From NCBI GenBank assembly GCA_947464955.1, contig CANHZI010000024.1, forward strand, positions 1-36,746: a DNA stretch of 36,746 nt, in the 5' to 3' direction. The stretch's first letter is position 1; each line of letters begins with the position of its first letter. Positions 17,602 to 26,180 of this stretch are shown piece by piece. The position numbers and the translations under genes are program-made. The notes beneath the pieces were generated by a model. The model was given only the letters and a program-made list of their open reading frames with translations, did not search any database and was not told where the DNA came from. The stretch is from Oxalobacteraceae bacterium. GTDB lineage: Bacteria > Pseudomonadota > Gammaproteobacteria > Burkholderiales > Burkholderiaceae_D.

Positions 17602-20600
17602 ATGCAATCTGCAGCAATACCTTTGAATGAGAAGGAGCGTCTACAATCCCTCTTGAATCTTGCAGTACTCGACTCTAACGCCGAGCAAGAGTTCGACGCC
17701 TTGGTCAACGCCGCAGCCTTAGTTTGTGGCGTGCCGATTTCCCTAATTAGCTTGGTCGATGCGGAGCGGCAATGGTTCAAAGCTAACGTGGGGCTTGAGG
17801 AAGCCAAAGAGACCTCTAGAGAAATCGCCTTTTGTTCCCATGCGATTTTATCCAATGATTTGTTTGAGGTGACAGACGCAACACAGGACCTGCGTTTCTT
17901 CGACAATCCATTAGTTACTGGCACCCCCGATATTCGTTTTTATGCTGGCGTTCCATTAACTCTCAAAGATGGTAGCAACGTTGGCACATTATGCGTGATC
18001 GACCGCCAAGCCAAACAATTGACTCGAACACAAAAAGACATTCTCGCCAATTTAGGCCAAGTGGCAGTGCTAGCGCTTGAAGGACGTCGCTTGGCTCTGG
18101 AGCAGGCAAACGTCAGCGCTCAATTTAGTGCGCTTTGCGAAGCTTCACCGCTAGGCATTTTCGCGACCAACAAAGACGGTGATTGCATCTACACGAATGA
18201 GCGCTGGCAAAAAATATACGGCCTCAGTATGGCTCAAAGTCTTGGGAATGGATGGGCAAATACCTTGCATCCTGAGGACAAACAAAAAGTATTCAGTAAC
18301 TGGCAAGAAAGCGCACGTCTGAACATAGACTTCGATATGCAGTTCCGTATTCAAATGCCAGGCGGCGATTTACGTATCGTTCATAGCATCGCGCGCCAGA
18401 CACAAAATGATAGAGGCGAGTGCACTGGCTTTGTCGGCACCGTTCAGGACATTACCGCACAAGTTTCGGCACAGCGCATTAACGATTCTCTCTTGACCAT
18501 GATTCGTGATCAAAGAATTATGTCGATTACAGATCTCGAAGGCAATATGATCGAAGTCAACGACGCGTTCTGCGACATTAGCGGCTATTCTCGTGAGGAG
18601 TTAATCGGACAAAATCATCGAATGATCAGCTCTGGAGTGCATACTCATTCCTTTTTCCAAGAAATGTGGCGTTCAATTTCAAATGGCAATTCATGGAACG
18701 GAGAAATTTGTAACCGCAGCAAATCTGGCAGACTCTATTGGGTCGAAAGTTTAATCGCTCCTCTAAGAGGCGCAGATGGCGCAATTGAGCGTTACGTATC
18801 GATCCGCACCGATGTCACAAAACGACGTAAGGAACAGGAGCAATTACGCCAAAGTGAGACTTTCTTAGATAAGACGGGACGTCTTGCCGGTATCGGTGGC
18901 TGGGAGGTCGACTTACTTGATAATTCAATTTTCTGGTCTGCCGAAACTTGTCGTATCCATGAGGTTGAAGTTGGATATCGCCCAAGCTTAGAAGAAGCAA
19001 TCAATTTCTATGCGCCAGAAGCCAAGTCTATTATATCCAATGCGGTACAGTCAGCGATACAGTCCGGAAAATCATGGGATCTCACATTACCCTTAATCAC
19101 AAAGGCGGACAAAAGAATTCATGTTCGTGTTTTTGGTAGCGTCGAATTTGAGAATGGATTGCCCCGCCGCTTGGTTGGCGCGTTTCAGGATGTCAGCGCA
19201 CAAGTGAACCAAAGCTTGCAGCTGCAAGAGTCCACCAAACGTTTTGAACTTGCAGCTGACGCAGGTGAAATCGGTATTTGGGAGTACGATTTACGCGAAC
19301 AAAGTTTGAATTGGGATTCGCGTATGTACAAGTTATATGGCATTCCCCCAACCAAAGACCTTGATAACTATAGTTTGTTGTCGCAGCATATTCACCCAGA
19401 AGACTTGGCTAAAGCCGAGAGCGCGCTAACTGATGCGATTCGTGGCATCGCTGAGTTCAATACTGAATTTAGGATTGTTAGTTTTGGCAAAGACATTCGT
19501 CACATTCGCGGTGCCGCCACTGTTGATCGTGACGCTTTTGGCAGAGCAATACGTGTAGTTGGCGTCAACTGGGACGTGAGCTATCAACGCGAAATCGAAG
19601 CGAATCTAGCGCAGCAGCATGAGCTGCTAAGGGTCACCCTCAACTCAATCGGTGACTCAGTGATTACCACCGACGCTAAAGGTCACGTGACTTGGCTTAA
19701 TCCTGTAGCAGAAAGAATGACGGGCTGGGCCAGCTCTGACGCTGTCGGCCGACCGCTTTCACAGGTCTTCCATATCGTCAACGCGGAGACTCGCCTTGCG
19801 ACCGAAAATCCAATTGAGACCTGTTTGGATCAAGGAAAAATCGTGGGGCTCGCTAACCACACCTTGTTAATTTCACGTCACGGTGAAGAGTTCGGCATCG
19901 AAGATTCCGCCGCACCCATTCGTGACGAACAAGGAACACTACTTGGTGCCGTTTTGGTATTTCACGACGTTACCGAACAACGCCGCATGTCCGGTGAAAT
20001 GAGCTACCGTGCAACCCATGATGACCTTACGGGCCTATTCAATCGGACAGAGTTCGAAACTCGATTGCGACGCTTGCTGCAAAAGACACATGAGGAAGCT
20101 AGCGTACATGCATTACTCTACATCGATCTGGATCAATTTAAATTGGTTAACGACGCTTGTGGACACTCCGCAGGTGACCAGTTACTACAGCAGGTAAGCA
20201 AGATCATGGCAGAAGGAATACGCTCCGGCGATACGCTCGCCCGATTAGGCGGTGATGAATTCGGCGTAATTCTCGATCACTGTAACGCCGAACAAGCGCA
20301 AAGAGTGGCACAACAATTGTGCGATCGAATGGAAGAGTTCCGTTTTTCTCATGATGGACGACGTTTTAGAATCGGTACAAGTATTGGTCTCGTACAGATC
20401 AGCAACGTGTTTGGCACTACGGCGGCGATCATGCAAGCTGCTGACACATCCTGTTACGCTGCAAAGGAGGCAGGTCGAAATCGCGTTCACACCTGGTTCG
20501 ACACAGACCAAGCAATGCGCGAACGTCATGGCGAGATGCAATGGACAACCCGCATCGAGCAAGCATTAGATGATGATGACTTCGTGCTTTTCGCGCAAAG

Positions 20601-21300
20601 AATTGAGAACCTAGCTCCAGACGCACATGGTATACATGCGGAAGTTTTAGTGCGTATGCAAGAACGTGATGGCAGTATTATCGCTCCTGGTGCATTTTTA
20701 CCTGCCGCAGAACGTTTTAATCTTGTATCCAGAATCGATCGCTGGGTACTCAACCATGTTGTTCTGTGGATGCAGAATCTAAATGACTTAGACGCAATTG
20801 AAACGCTCTGCATCAATCTTTCGGGGCAATCGATAGGCGATCGTGCCTTCCATCGCCTAGTCACAGAAAAACTCTCAACTCTAGATCAAAAAATTTGCAA
20901 ACGGCTTTGCATCGAGATCACGGAAACCGCAGCAGTAACTAACCTTGCAGATGCCGCGCTGTTTATAGAAAGTATGCATTCACTTGGCGTACGCATCGCC
21001 CTCGATGACTTTGGTGCTGGCGCCTCTTCGTTTGGATATCTTAAAAATCTCAAAGTCGACTATATCAAAATCGATGGGCAATTCATTAAAGACATCATTG
21101 ACGATCCCCTTGATGACGCCGCAGTAAAGTGTTTCGTCGATGTCGCGAGGGTCTTGGGCGTCAAAACGATTGCTGAATATGTCGACAAAAAAATCGTGTT
21201 AGACCGAATTTCAGAATTGGGCGTGCATTACGCACAAGGGTTCTATTTGCATAAACCTGCCCCGCTAGAAAATCTGATCGCAGCACGTATTGCTTACTAG
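17602..21300 (+). CDS. GAF-PAS-GGDEF-EAL c-di-GMP cyclase/phosphodiesterase
   Basis: 1232 residues, no membrane segment visible. Order: GAF (~20-170, FCSHAI), then five PAS-type repeats starting near 176, 304, 430, 550 and 676, a GGDEF domain (~807-970) and an EAL domain (~990-1230). The cyclase site is intact (GGDEF at 883-887, inhibitory RSGD just before). The phosphodiesterase motif reads EVL (E1014), and INLSG, EITET, DDFG (D1135/D1136), KIDG and AEYV are all present, so both activities could work. I chose ATG 17602 (GAGGTG upstream) over a TTG at 17551. It ends 4 nt from the stop of the opposing PAS-GGDEF gene. The ligand sensed by GAF/PAS is unknown. Confidence 0.93.
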   Translation: MQSAAIPLNEKERLQSLLNLAVLDSNAEQEFDALVNAAALVCGVPISLISLVDAERQWFKANVGLEEAKETSREIAFCSHAILSNDLFEVTDATQDLRFFDNPLVTGTPDIRFYAGVPLTLKDGSNVGTLCVIDRQAKQLTRTQKDILANLGQVAVLALEGRRLALEQANVSAQFSALCEASPLGIFATNKDGDCIYTNERWQKIYGLSMAQSLGNGWANTLHPEDKQKVFSNWQESARLNIDFDMQFRIQMPGGDLRIVHSIARQTQNDRGECTGFVGTVQDITAQVSAQRINDSLLTMIRDQRIMSITDLEGNMIEVNDAFCDISGYSREELIGQNHRMISSGVHTHSFFQEMWRSISNGNSWNGEICNRSKSGRLYWVESLIAPLRGADGAIERYVSIRTDVTKRRKEQEQLRQSETFLDKTGRLAGIGGWEVDLLDNSIFWSAETCRIHEVEVGYRPSLEEAINFYAPEAKSIISNAVQSAIQSGKSWDLTLPLITKADKRIHVRVFGSVEFENGLPRRLVGAFQDVSAQVNQSLQLQESTKRFELAADAGEIGIWEYDLREQSLNWDSRMYKLYGIPPTKDLDNYSLLSQHIHPEDLAKAESALTDAIRGIAEFNTEFRIVSFGKDIRHIRGAATVDRDAFGRAIRVVGVNWDVSYQREIEANLAQQHELLRVTLNSIGDSVITTDAKGHVTWLNPVAERMTGWASSDAVGRPLSQVFHIVNAETRLATENPIETCLDQGKIVGLANHTLLISRHGEEFGIEDSAAPIRDEQGTLLGAVLVFHDVTEQRRMSGEMSYRATHDDLTGLFNRTEFETRLRRLLQKTHEEASVHALLYIDLDQFKLVNDACGHSAGDQLLQQVSKIMAEGIRSGDTLARLGGDEFGVILDHCNAEQAQRVAQQLCDRMEEFRFSHDGRRFRIGTSIGLVQISNVFGTTAAIMQAADTSCYAAKEAGRNRVHTWFDTDQAMRERHGEMQWTTRIEQALDDDDFVLFAQRIENLAPDAHGIHAEVLVRMQERDGSIIAPGAFLPAAERFNLVSRIDRWVLNHVVLWMQNLNDLDAIETLCINLSGQSIGDRAFHRLVTEKLSTLDQKICKRLCIEITETAAVTNLADAALFIESMHSLGVRIALDDFGAGASSFGYLKNLKVDYIKIDGQFIKDIIDDPLDDAAVKCFVDVARVLGVKTIAEYVDKKIVLDRISELGVHYAQGFYLHKPAPLENLIAARIAY

Positions 21301-21304
21301 TTCT

Positions 21305-22999
21305 CTAGGTCAACGTGGCTGAAAAAAGAAAGGTGTTTTTACCAGATTTCTTTGCCTCGTACATGGCATCGTCTGCCAGTTTAAGTAATTGCTCCGCTGT
21401 TTGATCATCGTTCTGCAACATGCCGATACCTATCGAAGTGCCAACATTCAGTTCATGGATACCTACCTGTATCGGTATATTCACGACTTCGATCAGGCGT
21501 GACGCGATTATCGCAACATTATCGTGACTATCTGGATTATCTAATAAAATGACAAATTCATCCCCCCCAAAGCGGGCTACAGTGTCGGAATCCCGTAATT
21601 CACTTGAAAGTCGATTAGCGACTGCTTGGAGCACAAAGTCACCAATTTCATGGCCACACAGATCATTAACTAACTTAAATCCATCTAAGTCTAAAAATAG
21701 TAATGCAATCTGACGCTTCTCGCGCTTAGCCATTGAGATTAAGCGCTCAAGGCGTTCCATAAAAAGTAGACGGTTCGGCAGACCTGTCAAACCATCATGG
21801 AAGGCCATGTGGTGCATCATTTGCTCTTTGTCCCACCTTTTTGTGACATCATCAAACACGCCGACAAAACTAGTGATCTCACTCTCATCATTTCGGATCG
21901 CTGAGATTGATAAAGCTTCTAAAAAATCTGAATCATCTTTGCGTTTACTCCAGACCTCACCTTTCCATTTCCCTTTACTTTTCAATTCCCGGTAAAGGCC
22001 TCGAAAGAATTCATCGCTATGACGAGATGACTTAAATAAGCTGGCATTCTTACCAATGGCTTCCTCAGCGGAATAGCCAGTTAATCGGGTAAAGGCTTGG
22101 TTCACAGATAGGATGATTAAATTGGGATCAGTGACCATAATACCTTCGGAAGTCACTTCAAAAACACTAGCCGCCAATCGTATTGCAGCGTCCGCTTCCC
22201 TTAGCGTCGAAATATTGGTAATCAGTGCAAAGAAACCGTTGATCTCTCCCATAGAATCACGATCGGGTAAATAGTGGGCGAGTGTGTAGGCTAGGCTACC
22301 GTCCGGTCGACGTATTTCGCGTTCAAACTCCTGAGGCTGTCCCGCCAATACTCCCTCGATATGAGGTACATTTCGAGAAAAAAGCTGCACTCCCAACAGA
22401 TCTTGCATGTTGATACCCAACATCTCCGCCTTGTTTATCCCAAACCATTTAACGTATTCGGCATTTGCAAATCGGCAGATTAAATTTTTATCCCAGTATG
22501 CGATTAAACTTGGCAGGCCATCTGTAATGGTGCGTATAAACCTCTCTCTCTTGGTGCTTTCAAAAGACAAGTTTTCAGCCTTCTGTCGAGCTTGCAATAA
22601 TTCTTGCTCAAAACGGCTACGCTCCATCGTTACATAGAAAATCCACGTGTACCTTTCAAGGTCATTCGACGTCGTTTTCTGACAGTTAACATAAACTGGG
22701 ATCTTGGTCCCCGCGCTATTAATTAACTGAAGTCGGATTTCATTGACCAGCCCATCCTTCAACAGCATGGGAAATACATGCGTTTGCAAGAAGATCCTAC
22801 TTGCCATTGGAAAAAACACATCCATGGCCTTCGAAACGACGGAAGTTAGATCTGCATCCGTAAGTCTCAGAAGGCTCTGGTTCGCAAAGCAAATGATGCC
22901 TTTGCGATCCGTGACTAAGACTGGGCACGGTATCTGGTCAAAGTTTTCCACGAATACAAAATCAGTCTGATGTGCCGAGATATTCGCGAATACAATCAA
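21305..22999 (-). CDS. PAS-GGDEF diguanylate cyclase, partner of the RsbQ-like hydrolase
   Basis: Up to 564 residues. An N-terminal PAS (CPVLVTDRKGIICFANQSL) and two further PAS domains (SLIAYWDKNLICRFANAEY; EGIMVTDPNLIILSVNQAF) are followed by a GGDEF domain with GGDEF at 478-482 and an RDSD inhibitory site. No membrane helix. The frame has no early ATG: the likely start is TTG at 22999, inside the last 38 nt of the upstream hydrolase gene; a GTG at 22951 is an alternative. The overlap points to coupled translation and matched amounts of both proteins. By analogy with RsbQ-RsbP, one PAS domain probably receives the hydrolase signal. Confidence 0.9.
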   Translation of the reverse strand: MIVFANISAHQTDFVFVENFDQIPCPVLVTDRKGIICFANQSLLRLTDADLTSVVSKAMDVFFPMASRIFLQTHVFPMLLKDGLVNEIRLQLINSAGTKIPVYVNCQKTTSNDLERYTWIFYVTMERSRFEQELLQARQKAENLSFESTKRERFIRTITDGLPSLIAYWDKNLICRFANAEYVKWFGINKAEMLGINMQDLLGVQLFSRNVPHIEGVLAGQPQEFEREIRRPDGSLAYTLAHYLPDRDSMGEINGFFALITNISTLREADAAIRLAASVFEVTSEGIMVTDPNLIILSVNQAFTRLTGYSAEEAIGKNASLFKSSRHSDEFFRGLYRELKSKGKWKGEVWSKRKDDSDFLEALSISAIRNDESEITSFVGVFDDVTKRWDKEQMMHHMAFHDGLTGLPNRLLFMERLERLISMAKREKRQIALLFLDLDGFKLVNDLCGHEIGDFVLQAVANRLSSELRDSDTVARFGGDEFVILLDNPDSHDNVAIIASRLIEVVNIPIQVGIHELNVGTSIGIGMLQNDDQTAEQLLKLADDAMYEAKKSGKNTFLFSATLT

Positions 23000-23789
23000 C
23001 CACTAGCGCGGGTTCACTCATGTGAGCACAATGTCCCTGAACCTCTAAAACCCTAAGGCTACTACCTGCGAGGTGACGATGAACATACTCGCCCACACTT
23101 AGCGGAGCCAATGTATCGGTCTGGTGTTGTATGATCAGTGAAGGACAATCTACTTTCGGCAAATCTGCTCGATTGTCAGAAAAAAAGGTGGTCCTAGCGA
23201 AAACTTTCGTAGTAATAGGATCTGTCGAACAAAAACTGTCCGATAACTCCACCGTGATTGTGCCAGAATCACCCTGTGCGGAAACTACAGGAGCTAAGTA
23301 GTTTGCCCAACCAATGTAATTTTGCTCCATCAGTTCCAACAGCCCTTCCAAATCCTCTTTTTCAAAGCCACCAAAGTAACTTGGAGGATCATTGATAAAA
23401 CAAGGATTTGGCCCCACCAAAATCATCCGTTCAAACAATCCAGGACGAGCAATCGATGCAAGTATTCCGACGTTACAGCTCACTGAATGCCCAATAAAAG
23501 TTACTCCACTCTTTAGGCCCAGTGCGTCGCAAACCTCTAATACATCCTGCGCATAGCCTTTGAGATGGGAATACCGTGATGGATCAAATGCCGACAGATC
23601 AGACTTACCAGAACCGACATAATCAAACAACACCTGCTGATGGGTTTCTCTGAATGCAGGCGTTATCCTGTCCCACATCGTCTGATTACATCCAAATCCG
23701 TGTGCGTACAAAAGCACGGGGCCTGCAGAACCGAGAATACGAACGTTGTTCCGCAGCAGAACGGCTTTTTCGCCATGATTGATTTGCAT
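22962..23789 (-). CDS. rsbQ: RsbQ-like alpha/beta hydrolase (KAI2/D14 family)
   Basis: 275 residues, very close in pattern to Bacillus RsbQ along the whole length: YAHGFGCNQTMWD, VLFDYVGSGKSDLSAFD, GYAQDVLEVCDALGL, GHSVSCN, GPNPCFINDPPSYFGGFE, NYIGWANYLAP, SFCSTDP and GHCAHMSEP. The triad is Ser102, Asp225 and His253. In Bacillus, RsbQ is needed by the PAS phosphatase RsbP to report energy stress, and plant relatives sense karrikins and strigolactones. Here the partner is a PAS-GGDEF protein whose start overlaps this gene. The ATG has AGAGGA 7 nt upstream. The small molecule handled is unknown. Confidence 0.92.
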   Translation of the reverse strand: MQINHGEKAVLLRNNVRILGSAGPVLLYAHGFGCNQTMWDRITPAFRETHQQVLFDYVGSGKSDLSAFDPSRYSHLKGYAQDVLEVCDALGLKSGVTFIGHSVSCNVGILASIARPGLFERMILVGPNPCFINDPPSYFGGFEKEDLEGLLELMEQNYIGWANYLAPVVSAQGDSGTITVELSDSFCSTDPITTKVFARTTFFSDNRADLPKVDCPSLIIQHQTDTLAPLSVGEYVHRHLAGSSLRVLEVQGHCAHMSEPALVVDCIREYLGTSD

Positions 23790-23850
23790 TTCGATATCCT
23801 CTCGCGATGAATTGACTGAAGGGTGGTCCCTCTAGCGGACAATATTCACC

Positions 23851-23878
23851 ATAGTAAAGAGAAATCCTGAATAGTCAA
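23851..23878 (-). promoter_or_regulatory. Candidate promoter of the rsbQ-like operon
   Basis: On the - strand TTGACT, a 16-bp spacer and TACTAT lie about 60 nt before the rsbQ-like ATG. The match is moderate (-10 four of six). Confidence 0.4.
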
Positions 23879-24030
23879 ACTAAACCGGTTTTCTCTTCCC
23901 CAAAAAAGGAATTTTCTTAAATGACCAAGATTCGCCAAGTATAAATAGCATGAATTTGCTCCGTCGTATCGATGAGCAAATCAAAAACGGACGAGCATCA
24001 CGCCATCCGCAATTCTCTAAATGAAATTCA

Positions 24031-25425
24031 CTAATCAATAATTTTCAATGGATTGGTGCGCTTCCAATCCCCGCGAGTGAAATCGGGGAAGACTTGCGAA
24101 CGGCCCTCCTCTGCCACTGACTTCTCACTCAATGGCCCAACAGCTGACCAGAAAGCGCCTTCATACACGTTTTGATCGAGTGCTTCACCTTTGCGTAAGC
24201 ATTCGATAATGCGATATAGCATCAAGAAGTCCATGCCGCCATGACCGCCCATCTTGGTTGCTAATTCACCTAAGCGAACATATAAAGGATGCTCATACTT
24301 TTGTGCAATCGCTTCCCACTCTTTACCTTCCGCCCACTTGTGATAGTTGCTGGTAATGCCTTCCACTGAAATGCGATTGGGGAAGCCAGCTAACACGCCA
24401 TTCACACCTTGTATCATATTGTGACGGGTGTAAGGACGTGGTGTGGTTTCATCCCACTGCACCATGATGGTACGCCCGAGCTGCGTCTTGATAATCGAGG
24501 TATTGATATCGCCACCTTTGAAATCGAGCTCTTTGAATTTGGGTGAAGTCAGTTTGGTCGATTTCTGTGCATAAGCGGCACGGCCTTTGGCGGGCGATGA
24601 GAATGAAGTGATACGACCGAAATTATCTTCACCACGCGCCAAGTTCATGTATTGAGCGACTGGTCCCAAACCATGGGTAGGATACAAATTACCATTGCGT
24701 TTCGCGTATTCGAAAGTACGCCAAGAACCCGTTGAATCACCATTCTCCATTTGGAAACGCAAAGCGTGAATGTAAGCAGCTTCTGCATGTAACAAATCAC
24801 CAAGCACGCCTTGACGCACCATGTTCAGATACAACAATTCTTCACGCCCGTAATTGACGTTTTCCATCATCATGCAATGACGGCCTGTCGCTTCGGAGGT
24901 ATCAACTATCGCCCACAGGTCTTTGATGGTGGTGGCCATCGGCACTTCAACAAAAGCATGTGCACCAGCCTTCATACTGGCAATCGCCATTGGCGCGTGT
25001 AAATCCCATGGCGTGTTGATAAATACGGCGTCGGGCTTAGTTTCCGACAACATCGCACGCCAGCCGTTTTCATCGCCAAAATAAACTTTAGGCGTATGTC
25101 CAAATTTGGCGACTGCAGCTTCCGACTTACGAGCGCGTGCTTCTACTAAGTCAGCAATACCAACGAACTGCACACCTTCAATTTCAGCCAATTGCGAAGC
25201 ATGGCCTGAACCGCGTGCACCAACACCAATAATCGCCACTTTCACTTTGTCGAGCTTAGGCGCGATAAAGTCACCCATGTATTTGCCAGTTTTTGGCCGC
25301 TCATTGCCATTGATCGCTTTTTTGCTTTGGGCGTCGGCTTGACTCGCTGTCAAAGCGGCCAGACTAGCGCTAATACCGCCCAAGGTTTTCAAAAATCCAC
25401 GACGCATAGGTGTTTGGTTGGACAT
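24031..25425 (-). CDS. Tat-exported Gfo/Idh/MocA-type protein, GH109-like (alpha-N-acetylgalactosaminidase family)
   Basis: 464 residues. A twin-arginine signal (MRRGFLKTLGG...ALTASQADA) precedes a Rossmann domain with VKVAIIGVGARGSGHASQL binding NAD. Family markers of GH109 follow: INTPWDLHAPMAIASMKAGAHAFVEV, NLYPTHGLGP (Tyr/His of the active site), GHGGMDFLMLY and PLSEKSVAEEGRSQVFPDF. GH109 enzymes cleave glycosides by an NAD-dependent redox mechanism; family membership is firm, substrate is not. Tat export fits a protein that folds around its nucleotide before leaving the cytosol. I chose ATG 25425, since the upstream start at 25506 would add an unlikely 27-residue extension. It has no transporter or other glycan gene next to it. 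Confidence 0.82.
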   Translation of the reverse strand: MSNQTPMRRGFLKTLGGISASLAALTASQADAQSKKAINGNERPKTGKYMGDFIAPKLDKVKVAIIGVGARGSGHASQLAEIEGVQFVGIADLVEARARKSEAAVAKFGHTPKVYFGDENGWRAMLSETKPDAVFINTPWDLHAPMAIASMKAGAHAFVEVPMATTIKDLWAIVDTSEATGRHCMMMENVNYGREELLYLNMVRQGVLGDLLHAEAAYIHALRFQMENGDSTGSWRTFEYAKRNGNLYPTHGLGPVAQYMNLARGEDNFGRITSFSSPAKGRAAYAQKSTKLTSPKFKELDFKGGDINTSIIKTQLGRTIMVQWDETTPRPYTRHNMIQGVNGVLAGFPNRISVEGITSNYHKWAEGKEWEAIAQKYEHPLYVRLGELATKMGGHGGMDFLMLYRIIECLRKGEALDQNVYEGAFWSAVGPLSEKSVAEEGRSQVFPDFTRGDWKRTNPLKIID

Positions 25426-25533
25426 AGTGCACTCACAAAGTAAGGAGGGGTTTAGGGCATAATGGGGCGAATATCTTGACTGCCTCAAGTATTGCTCCAC
25501 ACGCAAACAAAATTAGACGAGTAAATTCTACAG

Positions 25534-25582
25534 AAACTTAAGCAAGGTGCGCGTGATTAATATTCAAGGCCTCCTTAAGTTT
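25534..25582. promoter_or_regulatory. Inverted repeat in the divergent GH109/thioesterase region
   Basis: Perfect 9-bp arms AAACTTAAG (25534-25542) and CTTAAGTTT (25574-25582), 31 bp apart, i.e. centres about four helical turns from each other. It could be a pair of operator sites or a leader hairpin; a TATAAA follows at 25584. Confidence 0.35.
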
Positions 25583-25610
25583 TTATAAATGAAGAAGGAA
25601 ACACCACGCC

Positions 25611-26021
25611 ATGATGCCTATCGATACCATGCAAGACTTTCTCGCGAGAGAATTCCCACAAAGTACCGTACAAGTGATCTCCTTGGGCGATCACACAGCG
25701 AGCGTGCGCCAGGATATCAATGATGCGCATCTACGACCTGGTGGCACGGTCTCGGGCCCGGTTTTGATGACTGTCGCCGACGTCGCCATGTATGTTGCGG
25801 TACTCAATGAAATTGGTATCGTGCCACTGGCAGTCACAAGCAATTTGAACATCAACTTTCTACGCAAACCCTCAGCCGAGCGGGCGATTATTGGCGTTTG
25901 CCATTTGCTCAAAGTGGGCAAGAGCTTGGCTGTGGGTGAAGTCAGTTTGTATTCTGAAGGTAGCGAAGATGTCGTAGCACATGTAGTCGCAAGCTATGCG
26001 ATTCCACCAAAACGGGTCTAG
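25611..26021 (+). CDS. PaaI family hotdog-fold thioesterase
   Basis: 136 residues. The motif HLRPGGTVSGPVLMTVADVAMY is the helix-and-loop signature of the PaaI-type hotdog acyl-CoA thioesterases, followed by TSNLNINFLRKPS and a C-terminal VASYAIP strand. It would hydrolyse an acyl- or aryl-CoA in the cytosol as a tetramer; the acyl group is unknown. ATG 25611 or 25614 could be used, with AAGGA upstream. It stands alone: diverging from GH109 on one side and closed by a terminator on the other. Confidence 0.85.
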   Translation: MMPIDTMQDFLAREFPQSTVQVISLGDHTASVRQDINDAHLRPGGTVSGPVLMTVADVAMYVAVLNEIGIVPLAVTSNLNINFLRKPSAERAIIGVCHLLKVGKSLAVGEVSLYSEGSEDVVAHVVASYAIPPKRV

Positions 26022-26030
26022 TTCGAATAC

Positions 26031-26055
26031 GCGCAACGCAACACTTGCGCTTTTT
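26031..26055 (+). terminator. Rho-independent terminator after the thioesterase gene
   Basis: GCGCAA/TTGCGC stem (8-nt loop) followed by TTTTTC, 10 nt after the stop codon. Confidence 0.85.
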
Positions 26056-26099
26056 CTTGGTTGATAGGCATTTCATTTTACTCAGACGGGTAATTCTTT

Positions 26100-26128
26100 T
26101 TGACAAGTCAACAACGACTTCGTATGCT
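26100..26128 (+). promoter_or_regulatory. Sigma-70 promoter with dyad in the spacer
   Basis: A perfect TTGACA, 17-bp spacer and TATGCT lie about 50 nt before the binding-protein ATG. The spacer carries AAGTC N6 GACTT (26105-26120), a dyad positioned where a repressor would block polymerase. Confidence 0.6.
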
Positions 26129-26180
26129 GTGCTGAGTTTGTGTGAGCACACACCAAAGATTCAACTAAAGGAATCGAACA

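Noticed and set aside
20245-20562. 105-codon antisense ORF under the GGDEF/EAL gene
   Set aside because: Cys/His-rich composition is typical of a reverse-frame artefact; the + strand has intact catalytic motifs.
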